From Actinomycetota bacterium (GTDB taxonomy: Bacteria; Actinomycetota; Actinomycetes; Mycobacteriales; Pseudonocardiaceae), in the NCBI GenBank assembly GCA_021324675.1, contig JAJPIR010000132.1:1-49412 (forward strand): DNA of 49,412 nt, read 5' to 3'. A program made the translations under genes and the position numbers. The notes beneath the pieces are model-generated. The model had not been told where the DNA came from, did no database searches, and saw only the letters and a program-made list of their open reading frames with translations. Shown here one piece after another: positions 33,801 through 42,023 of the stretch (its first letter is position 1; every line of letters begins with the position of its first letter).

Positions 33801-36800
33801 GTGACGGTGGATCAGATCGCGAACACCGGCGAGCAGCGCGAGATCGCCTTAGCTCGGGCCGTACTTGATATCTGCCAGGTTGCCTGGGATGCCGAGTCAG
33901 TCGAAAGCGTTTACGACGCTGCACTGACGGCACTGGAGCGCGCCATCGGCGTGCAGCGCTCGTCCATTCTGGTGATGGACGGCCAGGGGGTGATGCGGTT
34001 CGGGGCCTGGCGTGGACTGTCTGACACCTACCGCAATGCGGTCGAAGGGCATAGCCCTTGGTCACCTGATGCGGCGGATCCTGAACCCGTCCTCGTGCCG
34101 GACGTTGCACTCGATCCGGAGCTTGCCCCGTTTGCTTCCGTGTTCGACGCCGAGCGCATCGCCGCACTGGCGTTCATCCCACTCGTGCACGGTGGTCGCC
34201 TGCTGGGCAAGTTCATGCTCTACTACGGTGCCCCCCGGTCCTTCGACGAGGATGAGATCCGCGTCGCATCGGCTATCGCGCGGTTCGTCGCCAACGCGAT
34301 CGACCGCAAACGCAACGAGGTCGACCTTCGCCGCAGCCGCGAACACCTCGCCCTCGCGCTTGCGGCGAGCGCGATGGGAACCTGGGAGTGGGACACGGCA
34401 ACCGGGGAAGTGATCTGCTCTCCCACGCTGGAGCGGATCTATGGGTTCGAGCCTGGGACTTTCCCTGGCACCATCGAAGCGTTCCATCGCGACATCGTCC
34501 CGGAGGATCTGCCCGGCGTGCTGGCCGCGATCCGCCAGGCGGCCGAAGGCGGCACCGCCTACCAGTTGCACTACCGGATCCGCCGTGCAGACGGACAGCT
34601 GCGGTGGATCCAGACCCAAGGAATCGTGGTGCGCGACGCAGCGGGCACCCGGGACCGGATGGTTGGAGTGTGCACCGACGTCACTGAGCGGCGGGCAGGT
34701 GAGGCGGAACGGGCGCGGCTGCTGGCGGCCGAGCGGGCAGCGCGGCTAGAGGCCGAGACGTCGGCGGCCCGCCTCGACACCCTGCAACGCGTCACCGCGG
34801 AGCTGTCTCGAGCCGTGGCGGTGGACGATGTCGTCGCCGTAGTGCTCGGCACGGCGGTACGCGAGATCGGGGGGCAAACCGGCTCGCTGTGCCTGGTCGA
34901 CGGAGACAACCTGGTCATCGCGCACGCCGTGGGATATCCCCATGAGGTCACCGAGCATTGGGGCCGGTTCCCGGTGGCGGCGGATCTGCCGGCGAGCGAA
35001 GCGATTCGGACTGGCCAGGCGGTGTTCATCGACTCGCCGGCGGAGCGCGATCGCCGGTATCCGATACTCGCCAGCGCGCCACTGGTTCCCGACCAGGCAT
35101 ACGCGGTCGTGCCACTGGCTGACCAGGATCCCAGCGGGTGTCTCGTGGTGGGTTTCGCCGAGCCCCGCGAGTTCTCCGCCCAGGACGAGGACTTCTTCTT
35201 CGTGCTTGCCAGCCGGTGCGGCACCGCGCTGGACCGCGCATGCCTGTTCGAGGAACGCGAGCACGCTTGGGCGTCCGCCGAAGCATCCCGAGCGGCGGTG
35301 GCGTTTCTCGCCGAGGCGTCGGCCATCCTGGTCTCCTCGCTGGACTACGAGCGCACTCTCACCCGGCTCGCGGACCTTGCCGTGCCGCGGTTAGCGGACT
35401 GGTGCGGCATCTATCTGACGCGCGACACAGGCGAGATCGAGCCAGTCGCGCTCGCGCATGGTGATCCTGCGCGGGTGAACCTTGCCCGCCAGCTGCTGGA
35501 GCGGTTTCCGGTGCGCTCCACCGATGCCGTCGGTGTGGCCGATGTCATCCGCACCGGCTGTCCACGGATCTATCCCGAGATCACCGACGATGTTCTGGTC
35601 GCCATGGCCCACGACGACGAGCATCTCGAGCTGCTCCGCAGCGTGGGATTCGGTGCAGGAATGGTAGTGCCGCTGCAAGCGCGGGGACGCGTCTTCGGGG
35701 CATTCTCGCTCGGCAACGACCGGGGCCGTCCCCTCAACCCCGACGACGCGTTGCTGATCGAGGATCTCGCGGCCCGAGCCGGCACCGCCATCGATAATGC
35801 GCGCCTTTTCGCCGACCGCACCTACGTTGCCCAGACATTGCAGCGCAGCCTGCTGCCAGGCCAGTTGCCCGAGTTCGATCGTCTTGCGCTCGCCGCACGC
35901 TACCTGCCCGGTACCCCTGACGTGGCCGCCGGTGGTGACTGGTACGACGTGCTGGCCCTTGACGCGAACCGGGTCGCGATCGTGGTCGGCGATGTCGTCG
36001 GTCGGGGCGCCGAGGCGGCTGCGGTGATGGGGCAGCTGCGCACCGCGCTGGCCACCGCGCTGCTGCACGGAGATTCGGCCGCTGCCGCGCTAGAGCACCT
36101 GGACCGGATGGCCGCGCGCATTCCCGGAGCGCTGGCTTCTACCGCGGTAGTAATGATCCTCGATCTGATGACCGGCGAGCTGTGCTGGTGCCGAGCCGGG
36201 CATCCACCGCCACTGCTGGTCGGCTCCCGGAACGCCTGCTACCTCATCGACGGCGCCGGCGGTCCACTCGGTATCCAGGGCCGGCCGCCGTACCCGCAGG
36301 CCTGCACCCATATCGAGCCTGGTGCGTGCCTGTTGCTGTATACCGATGGACTGATCGAGCGCCGTGGCCAGGTCATCGACGAAGGCTTGAATAATCTGGC
36401 CTCCACCGCGACCCAGCTCCGTGACCAGCCTCCCACGACGTTGATCGACGAGCTACTGGCCCGCGCGCTGCCCGCCACCGGCCCCGCCGATGACATCGCG
36501 CTGATCGCGGCTCGCTACCTGCCCGCGCCGCTGTACCAGCGGCTGCCCGCCGCGCCGGACCAGCTGTCCAGCGTGCGGCGCGCGGTGCATGACTGGGTCC
36601 AAGCCGGTGCCTTGCCGGCCGCGCTCGGCGAAGATTTGCAGCTCACCTTGGGGGAAGCCACCGCCAATGCCGTCGAGCATGCCTATGTCAACACCGAGCC
36701 CGGCGAGTTCACCTACCGGGTGACCCGCTGCCGCAGTGGCGCGCTTGACGTCGAGGTATGCGACTTCGGCCAGTGGCGCACCGAACGGCCCAACAACTAT

Positions 36801-37310
36801 CACCGCGGGCGTGGCCTGCCGATCATCCGTGAAATCGGCGCTGACGTCGTGGTCACCCCCAGCCCGGCCGGGACCCAGGTCCGTTTCCGCCTGCCCACCC
36901 CGACAGCCGGCCCGCCGCAGGGCATCCCAGCTCCGAATGACGCAACTCAGCACAGCGCCGCGCCGCCGCTGGTGGCCGCCGAGCTGCAGGTGCACTCCCA
37001 ACCCGACGGCGGGCGTCGCCTGGAATTGCGCGGCGAACTAGATCTGGACTCTGCCGGCACCGTGCGTGGGCCGCTACTGGACCAGCTCCGGTCCCCAGGA
37101 CCGGTGACTCTCGACTTGCGTGCGGTGGATTACCTCAGCAGCGCCGGCATTGCGCTACTCATCGACGCGATCCAAAACGCCGCGAAGCACAACACTTCGT
37201 TGCAGCTCCAGCTGGCTCCGCGCAGCCTCTCCGCGAGAATCCTGGCGCTGAGCGGTCTAGAACTCATCGTGCCAATGGTGACTGAGGCCACCCAATCCAC
37301 AGGCAGCTGA
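33801..37310 (+). CDS. Multidomain stress regulator: GAF-PAS-GAF-GAF-SpoIIE phosphatase-HATPase-STAS
   Basis: About 1169 residues. Domains in order are GAF (about 15-175), PAS (185-300, RIRRADGQLRWIQTQGIVV), GAF (325-480), GAF (500-665), a PP2C/SpoIIE phosphatase (685-900) with metal Asp residues in GGDWYDVL and GPADDIALIAARY, an anti-sigma-type HATPase (915-1030; LQLTLGEATANAVEHAYVN, GRGLPIIREIGADV) and a STAS domain (1060-1165) with the phosphorylatable Ser in YLSSAGIALLIDA. It thus joins RsbU-, RsbW- and RsbV-like activities in one chain, a partner-switching control of a sigma factor. GTG 33801 is chosen; the frame extends upstream to 33642. Confidence 0.93.
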   Translation: MTVDQIANTGEQREIALARAVLDICQVAWDAESVESVYDAALTALERAIGVQRSSILVMDGQGVMRFGAWRGLSDTYRNAVEGHSPWSPDAADPEPVLVPDVALDPELAPFASVFDAERIAALAFIPLVHGGRLLGKFMLYYGAPRSFDEDEIRVASAIARFVANAIDRKRNEVDLRRSREHLALALAASAMGTWEWDTATGEVICSPTLERIYGFEPGTFPGTIEAFHRDIVPEDLPGVLAAIRQAAEGGTAYQLHYRIRRADGQLRWIQTQGIVVRDAAGTRDRMVGVCTDVTERRAGEAERARLLAAERAARLEAETSAARLDTLQRVTAELSRAVAVDDVVAVVLGTAVREIGGQTGSLCLVDGDNLVIAHAVGYPHEVTEHWGRFPVAADLPASEAIRTGQAVFIDSPAERDRRYPILASAPLVPDQAYAVVPLADQDPSGCLVVGFAEPREFSAQDEDFFFVLASRCGTALDRACLFEEREHAWASAEASRAAVAFLAEASAILVSSLDYERTLTRLADLAVPRLADWCGIYLTRDTGEIEPVALAHGDPARVNLARQLLERFPVRSTDAVGVADVIRTGCPRIYPEITDDVLVAMAHDDEHLELLRSVGFGAGMVVPLQARGRVFGAFSLGNDRGRPLNPDDALLIEDLAARAGTAIDNARLFADRTYVAQTLQRSLLPGQLPEFDRLALAARYLPGTPDVAAGGDWYDVLALDANRVAIVVGDVVGRGAEAAAVMGQLRTALATALLHGDSAAAALEHLDRMAARIPGALASTAVVMILDLMTGELCWCRAGHPPPLLVGSRNACYLIDGAGGPLGIQGRPPYPQACTHIEPGACLLLYTDGLIERRGQVIDEGLNNLASTATQLRDQPPTTLIDELLARALPATGPADDIALIAARYLPAPLYQRLPAAPDQLSSVRRAVHDWVQAGALPAALGEDLQLTLGEATANAVEHAYVNTEPGEFTYRVTRCRSGALDVEVCDFGQWRTERPNNYHRGRGLPIIREIGADVVVTPSPAGTQVRFRLPTPTAGPPQGIPAPNDATQHSAAPPLVAAELQVHSQPDGGRRLELRGELDLDSAGTVRGPLLDQLRSPGPVTLDLRAVDYLSSAGIALLIDAIQNAAKHNTSLQLQLAPRSLSARILALSGLELIVPMVTEATQSTGS

Positions 37311-37508
37311 TCATGCTTCGTCAATCTCGTTAAGTCTGAAAGACACCGCACCGTGGTGGACATCATCCCTGCGTTGAAACGGTATACCTGCGCCCGAGCG
37401 ATATCTCCAACTAGGGAGGGGTACTGGTCAGCTGGCCTGCGGCCCTGGGTTTCGCGCCCATGACCGGGTCTGGCGGCAGGCTGACTCGGGAAGTGGAGAG
37501 GACTGGTT
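37311..37508. other. Intergenic stretch after the multidomain regulator gene
   Basis: About 200 bases (part of a 420-base gap to the next large gene) with no recognisable gene. It contains several in-frame stops in the frame of the small ORF that follows, and ends with GGAGAGG (37495-37501), a strong ribosome-binding-site-like sequence. Confidence 0.4.
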
Positions 37509-37616
37509 ACGATTCGTTGGGCACTATGGTTCTCGCTGGCGCTGGTGCTGGTCTTTGCAATCACCATGGGATACCACCTTGGCGTGCAATACGCCGAGCA
37601 TTTCTTCGATCAATGA
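37509..37616 (+). CDS. Possible 35-residue single-pass membrane protein with non-standard start
   Basis: The frame reads T/M-IRWALWFSLALVLVFAITMG, then YHLGVQYAEHFFDQ and TGA at 37614-37616: one membrane helix with a short amphipathic tail. GGAGAGG at 37495-37501 is spaced correctly for an ACG at 37509 or ATT at 37512, and no ATG, GTG or TTG lies in frame between the preceding stop (37482) and the helix. Either a rare start codon is used or the frame is a remnant. It sits between the SpoIIE-type regulator and palindromic element copy 3. Confidence 0.35.
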   Translation, partial: TIRWALWFSLALVLVFAITMGYHLGVQYAEHFFDQ

Positions 37617-37638
37617 GCTCGCCACCCGCCGCCTAGTT

Positions 37639-37704
37639 CCGCAGTCTGGATGCAGACTGCGGTTTTCGGCCCCGGTTTCACCGCAGTCTGCATCCAGACT
37701 GCGG
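37639..37704. repeat. Nested palindromic element, copy 3 (perfect)
   Basis: The left arm 37639-37662 has core GCAGTCTGGATGCAGACTGC and the right arm 37681-37704 has core GCAGTCTGCATCCAGACTGC, each flanked by CC and GG. The two 24-bp arms are exact inverted repeats, and each arm alone folds into a 10-bp hairpin with GATG or CATC loops. Eighteen bases separate them. It lies between convergent transcription units, as does copy 2. Confidence 0.9.
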
Positions 37705-37731
37705 TAGTGACCAGACCGCCGGCGCTGGCGG

Positions 37732-38280
37732 TTAACCGGTGATGAGGGGGAAGAGGTACCGATCGGCCACGAGTGCGAGCACTCGCCGCGCCGACTGCGG
37801 TGACTCTACGACAGCGCGCGGCACGCTGGTCCCCACCCGCTGATAGGCACGGCGCGCCAGCTCCTCAAGCAGTCCCGACAGCGCCGTGGCCAGCCGCTTG
37901 CGCCGCCCGGGACCCTCCGGGTCCACCGGTCCTTCGATGGTGGACAGCCGCAAGCCAGTAGCCTGCTGCAGCCGGGCGATCTCGACCAGACCAAGCGAGC
38001 GTTCGGCGTAGCCGGGAAATACGCCAGCCAGAAACAGGGCGCCGTCGCCGATGCGTCGCCACAGCCCGGGCTGCTCGTCCACCGGCAAGACCTGCCGCAA
38101 AGCAGCCAGGCAAGGCAGGTCCAGCTCGTCCCACCGCTGCCGTTGCCAGCCGTGCTCGCCGCGCTGCCACACCCTTCCCGGGGCCAGCCGGGCATAGGAA
38201 GCCAGCAGCTCGGCCAGAAACAGGCGATGCTGCGGCTTCGTGGCGAAGGACGCCAGCACCGGCCCGTCGAAGAGCGGCAA
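37732..38280 (-). CDS. Conserved hypothetical protein
   Basis: 182 residues, no signal or membrane segment. Arg- and Leu-rich, with FDGPVLASFATKPQHRLFLAELLASYARLAPGRVWQRG at the N-terminus, WRRIGDGALFLAGVFPGYAERSLGLVEIARLQQATG in the middle, and RRVLALVADRYLFPLITG at the C-terminus. The coherent helical sequence and convergent placement support a real gene, but I cannot name the family. The start at 38280 is about 75 bases from the divergent MBL hydrolase start. The stop lies just after palindromic element copy 3. Confidence 0.7.
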   Translation of the reverse strand: MPLFDGPVLASFATKPQHRLFLAELLASYARLAPGRVWQRGEHGWQRQRWDELDLPCLAALRQVLPVDEQPGLWRRIGDGALFLAGVFPGYAERSLGLVEIARLQQATGLRLSTIEGPVDPEGPGRRKRLATALSGLLEELARRAYQRVGTSVPRAVVESPQSARRVLALVADRYLFPLITG

Positions 38281-38356
38281 CCGGGTGCGCGGACGGGTCC
38301 GCGCGCCCCTGCCAATTCCGCGGCAATCCGTCCAGCCGAAGGGGCACGATTACCCG

Positions 38357-39295
38357 ATGAAGACTTGCCACCGGGATGACGGTTCGCCTGTCGCCGCCAG
38401 GGTTGAGGAGCTGGCCACGGGGGTATTCGCCTACATTCAGCCTGACGGTTCATGGTGGATCAACAACTCCGGCTTTCTGGCTGCGGGTGATCACACCGTG
38501 CTCATCGACACCTGCGCCACCGAGCAGCGCACTCGGCGCCTGCTCGACAAGGCCAGGCAGATGACCGGAACGGTGGTGAGCACTGTGGTCAACACCCACC
38601 ATCATGGTGATCACACCAATGGCAACTACCTCACGGGTGCGGCCACGATCATCGGGCACTGCAATACCCGGAAAGTGATGATCGACACGGGCATCCGGTG
38701 CTACGAGCAAGCTTTCGAGGGTGTCAACTGGGGACAGCTGCGGCTGCGGCCGCCGGATGTCACCTTTGACGAGGCGCTCACGCTGTATGCCGGCGATACC
38801 CGGGTGGAGCTGCGCTACGTGGGATGCCCCGCGCATACCACCGACGATGTGCTGGTCTGGCTGCCCGAGCACTCCGTCGTGTTTACCGGTGACCTGGTCG
38901 TCAATGGCGCAACGCCGTTTGCCCTGATGGGCTCAGTGGCAGGCTGGCGGGCCGTGCTGCAGCAGATTCGCCAGCTTGGAGCCCGCACCATCATCCCCGG
39001 ACACGGTGACGCGGGTGGCGCCGGCACCATCGATGTTGTCGATAACTACCTGGCGTTCGTCGAGCAGGCCGCCCATGCCGGGATCGCTGCCGGGCTGACA
39101 CCGTTGCAGCTGGCACAAGACCTCAATCTGGGCGAGTTCGCTGCGCTGAGCGACTGCGAGCGCATCGTAGCGAACCTTCACCGTGCGTATGCCGAGCTTC
39201 TAGGCCACCCCGCCGGCGCACCCGTCGATCTGCGGTCGCCGATCCACGACATGATCACCCTCAACGGCGGTCACCGTATCCGGTGCTGCGCCTGA
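38357..39295 (+). CDS. MBL-fold metallo-hydrolase
   Basis: About 312 residues. The metal-binding signature is STVVNTHHHGDHTNGNYL (HxHxDH), with further ligands expected in VGCPAHTTDDVLVWL, VFTGDLVVNGATPF and IIPGHGDAGG. The NNSGFLAAGDHTVLIDTCAT strand is typical of the fold. The substrate may be a thioester, lactone or phosphodiester; nothing nearby decides this. ATG 38357 is chosen because the fold begins shortly after; the open frame extends to 38240 across the start of the divergent gene. It converges on the SDR gene. Confidence 0.92.
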   Translation: MKTCHRDDGSPVAARVEELATGVFAYIQPDGSWWINNSGFLAAGDHTVLIDTCATEQRTRRLLDKARQMTGTVVSTVVNTHHHGDHTNGNYLTGAATIIGHCNTRKVMIDTGIRCYEQAFEGVNWGQLRLRPPDVTFDEALTLYAGDTRVELRYVGCPAHTTDDVLVWLPEHSVVFTGDLVVNGATPFALMGSVAGWRAVLQQIRQLGARTIIPGHGDAGGAGTIDVVDNYLAFVEQAAHAGIAAGLTPLQLAQDLNLGEFAALSDCERIVANLHRAYAELLGHPAGAPVDLRSPIHDMITLNGGHRIRCCA

Positions 39296-39328
39296 GTCCC
39301 ACGAGGACATGGCGCAGCCAAGGCACGC

Positions 39329-40069
39329 TCAGCGGGGATACGTCCCCCCGTCGATGCTGAATACCTGGTTGGTGATATAGCCGTTACGCAGGATGGCGAC
39401 GGCCAGATCGGCGACCTCTGCTGGGTGGCCGACCCGGCCCACGGGTGTGGTCTTGGCCAGCTGCTGCGGATCACCAGGAAGCATCGCGGTCTCGACCAAT
39501 CCCGGCGCCAGGACGTTAACGGTGACACCGTCTGCGGCCACCCGGCTGGCCAGAAAATGTGCAAGACCGTGCAGCGCAGCCTTCGAAGCGGCGTAGTCAG
39601 GACTGATGATGCCGCCCCGGAAGGCTGCCACCGAGGACATGAACAAGATCCGGCCGAAGCCACGTTCGCGCATCCCAGGCAGTACGCGCCGGGCGAGCAG
39701 GAACGGTGCCCGCAGGTTCACCGCGAGGGTGTGGTCGAACGCCGCGGCGTCGACATCTTCATAACGCGCCTGGCGCGCGACGCCATGATTGGCAACCAGG
39801 ATGTCAACCGGCCCCAGCACCGCTTCAACGTCGTCAATCAGCTGCCCGGGAGCAACGGAATCGGCCATGTCGCAAGCGAACGCCTGCGCTGCCCTGCCGC
39901 CGGAGACAATTTCAGCTGCCAGTGCTTCAGCCGGTTCGGCGTTGCTGCCGTAAGCAACGGCGATGCCAGCAACATCCTGAGCGAGCCGCCGGCAGATCGC
40001 GCTGCCGATGCCCCCGCTGGCTCCTGTCACTAGCGCGATGCGCCGTGCCAGATCGAGCTCCTCCGACAT
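39329..40069 (-). CDS. Short-chain dehydrogenase/reductase (FabG-like)
   Basis: 246 residues, classical SDR. The coenzyme site is ALVTGASGGIGSAI, followed by DILVANHGVARQ (NNAG position), Ser in LFMSSVAAF, and the catalytic YAASK. The C-terminus has PVGRVGHPAEVADLAVAILRNGYITNQVFSIDGGTYP, the usual FabG ending, so a 3-oxoacyl reductase-like activity is likely, but the true substrate is unknown. It lies 47 bases after the start-side of the XRE regulator stop on the same strand and could be its target or co-transcribed. Confidence 0.94.
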   Translation of the reverse strand: MSEELDLARRIALVTGASGGIGSAICRRLAQDVAGIAVAYGSNAEPAEALAAEIVSGGRAAQAFACDMADSVAPGQLIDDVEAVLGPVDILVANHGVARQARYEDVDAAAFDHTLAVNLRAPFLLARRVLPGMRERGFGRILFMSSVAAFRGGIISPDYAASKAALHGLAHFLASRVAADGVTVNVLAPGLVETAMLPGDPQQLAKTTPVGRVGHPAEVADLAVAILRNGYITNQVFSIDGGTYPR

Positions 40070-40116
40070 CGGGCGAGTTTATCGATAGACGACAGTCGCC
40101 CGACTTGCGCGGCGGT

Positions 40117-41313
40117 TCAGCTCGCCACCCGGTCGGAGTTGTCGGCCGGGGTGTCCGACGCGGCTGCGAGCAGGTCACGAGTCACCGAACGGGCGAGAGT
40201 CTGATGACGGATCCAGTCCGGCGACATGCCCTCTGCGGTGAGCAGCAATGCCAGCGCCTGCTCCTCCTGGCCAAGGTTCGCGTGCGCACAGGCTCGGTCG
40301 GTCAAGGGCCGGCAGCGGGAAGCGAGCGGCAGGCTCGGGTTGGTTGGCATCTCGGAAGCCGCCGCGATGGCCGCCGGGTAGTCCTCGGTAACCACGCTGA
40401 CGTCCACCGTCTGCATGGTGACCAGCGAAGGGCCGAACGGGATCTCGTAATCGATGCGGTCAGCGGCGGCTCGCTGGGCTACTTCACGGCCCAGCGCGAG
40501 GAAGTCCCGGGCGGTGTCGTTGCGACCGCCGCGGGCGGCGGCATTGGCCACCTGGACCAGCACCGAGCCGTACACCGACAGTTCCGGCGGCAGCACGTCC
40601 CCGTGGGGTTCGATACTCGCCGCGGTCCGCGCCGCCACCCGCTCGGCCTCGTCGAACCGGCCACTGACCAGCAGATGCCAACTCACCGACCCCTTCAACA
40701 CCGCGGCGAGCAGCGGATCGTCACCCTCGCCGACCAGATCCAAGGCGTGGCGCATCGCGAGGAACGCTGCGTCCGGCTGGTGAAGATGAGCCAGTGTGGA
40801 CGCGGCCACCGAGTAGCACCACGCCAGCTGCTCGGCGATCCTGGGCCTGGCGGTCACGTCGGCGGCGTGGAGGGTGGCGCGAAGCCCACGCAGCGCCTGC
40901 GGAAGCAGCCCGGCGAGCTGGTCCCACTTGCCGCTCCAGTACGTACCCCACAGGTAGGTGACCGACCGCTCGGCCTCCCGCAGCGACAGCGGCTCGCCCT
41001 CGACGTCGCCGAGGAGGTCGCCGACGTCGGCGACCGCCCGGCGCAGGGCCACCACGCCGGCATCCGGTGCCGCGCCGGGCATGTGATCCCGGCCGAGCAG
41101 CTCGCCGAGGTCGACATCGAGTGCGGTCGCGATGCGATGCAAACTGCTGATCGAGGCCGTGTGCCGCCGGCCCTGCTCCAGCTTGCGGATCAAGTCGGTG
41201 GACACCTCGGCCGCCGCGGCTAAGTCATCCTGAGTCATCAACACGTCGTTGCGCAGTCGCCTGATGTGTTCGCCGATGGTCGACTCTGCGCGGACGTCGT
41301 CCGTGCCAGCCAC
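40117..41313 (-). CDS. XRE-family regulator with C-terminal helical repeat domain
   Basis: 398 residues. A helix-turn-helix at about 13-70 (IGEHIRRLRNDVLMTQDDLAAAAEVSTDLIRKLEQGRRHTASISSLHRIATALDV) is followed by a long TPR-like helical region (LAWCYSVAASTLAHLHQPDAAFLAMRHAL, SGRFDEAERVAARTAA, ANLGQEEQALALLLTAEG). This matches the actinomycete XRE plus tetratricopeptide regulators. GTG is the start. An 8-bp-stem hairpin and a GTACC/GGTAC dyad lie within 80 bases upstream and may be its operator. The downstream SDR gene on the same strand is a possible co-regulated partner. Confidence 0.92.
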   Translation of the reverse strand: MAGTDDVRAESTIGEHIRRLRNDVLMTQDDLAAAAEVSTDLIRKLEQGRRHTASISSLHRIATALDVDLGELLGRDHMPGAAPDAGVVALRRAVADVGDLLGDVEGEPLSLREAERSVTYLWGTYWSGKWDQLAGLLPQALRGLRATLHAADVTARPRIAEQLAWCYSVAASTLAHLHQPDAAFLAMRHALDLVGEGDDPLLAAVLKGSVSWHLLVSGRFDEAERVAARTAASIEPHGDVLPPELSVYGSVLVQVANAAARGGRNDTARDFLALGREVAQRAAADRIDYEIPFGPSLVTMQTVDVSVVTEDYPAAIAAASEMPTNPSLPLASRCRPLTDRACAHANLGQEEQALALLLTAEGMSPDWIRHQTLARSVTRDLLAAASDTPADNSDRVAS

Positions 41314-41705
41314 AACAAACCCATTCCCTCGCCGGATCCCCCGCTGATGCCCCCGGGAGCGACCGGGGGCCTATGTACCAGCGAGGGGGTACGCACACCA
41401 GGCTAGACCGCCAGGGGGAGCAAGACAGCGCACATGTGGTCAACTACCCGGAAAACGGGGCTCTGAGTGTCTCAAACACATTTCACCCCGTGCCGCTCCG
41501 GTGTGACCTGTGAATATGCGTATTCTGCATGCCGCATAGGTTACTTAGAGTCGCCAACGAGCTCGATGAGCACTCGGCGCCGGTCCCGGCGGCTGTGCGC
41601 ACGGTGCACGTAGTCCAGCGTCATCAACACCATCCCCGCCGTGCGGCGATGCTGCGCAACCTGACGAACTGAGCGCGCGACGTGCCGAGTACGGGCATCA
41701 ATCAG
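41314..41705. other. Intergenic region with inverted repeats and a doubtful 47-residue ORF
   Basis: It holds GCCCCCGG/CCGGGGGC (41349-41370), GTACC/GGTAC (41375-41392) and GAATA-TGCG-TATTC (41512-41525), all in the presumed leader and promoter of the XRE regulator gene. A plus-strand ORF at 41529-41672 (MPHRLLRVANELDEHSAPVP) has no ribosome binding site and no recognised family, so I do not call it a gene. Confidence 0.45.
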
Positions 41706-42023
41706 TCAGGGTTCCTCGATCGACGCGATTCGGTATTTGTACACCTCGGCGCTGAGGATGCGCGCTTGCGTTGCCGCGTCGGGTCCCGATCCACGGAAGT
41801 TGGACAGCTCGGTGTCGGACGCCCACCGCTCATAGACGTTGACCCGTGCGGGGTCGAGTGGGTCGGCGGTCACGGCGAAATCCAGGCAGCCGGGAGCTCG
41901 CCGTGCTCGTTCAACGGCAATCGCGCAGTCGGTGACGTAACGGTTGCGGTCGGCTAGATCGACGATCAGGTGGCCAGCGATGATGAGCATGCTGTGAGGA
42001 CCATTGCCGGGCCCGGAACTCAT
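41706..42023 (-). CDS. Antibiotic biosynthesis monooxygenase (ABM) domain protein
   Basis: 105 residues, one ferredoxin-like ABM domain: MLIIAGHLIVDLADRNRYVTDCA, ARRAPGCLDFAVTADPLDPARVNVYERW and ELSNFRGSGPD. Family members oxidise polyketide quinones or act as stress proteins. Its ATG at 42023 overlaps the P450 stop as ATGA, indicating translational coupling; an internal ATG at 41990 begins the conserved part and is the alternative start. The coupling links it functionally to the P450. Confidence 0.9.
   Translation of the reverse strand: MSSGPGNGPHSMLIIAGHLIVDLADRNRYVTDCAIAVERARRAPGCLDFAVTADPLDPARVNVYERWASDTELSNFRGSGPDAATQARILSAEVYKYRIASIEEP

Noticed and set aside
41529-41672. 47-residue plus-strand ORF MPHRLLRVANELDEHS
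   Set aside because: It has no ribosome binding site, a His/Arg-rich composition and no recognised family, so it is not called a gene.
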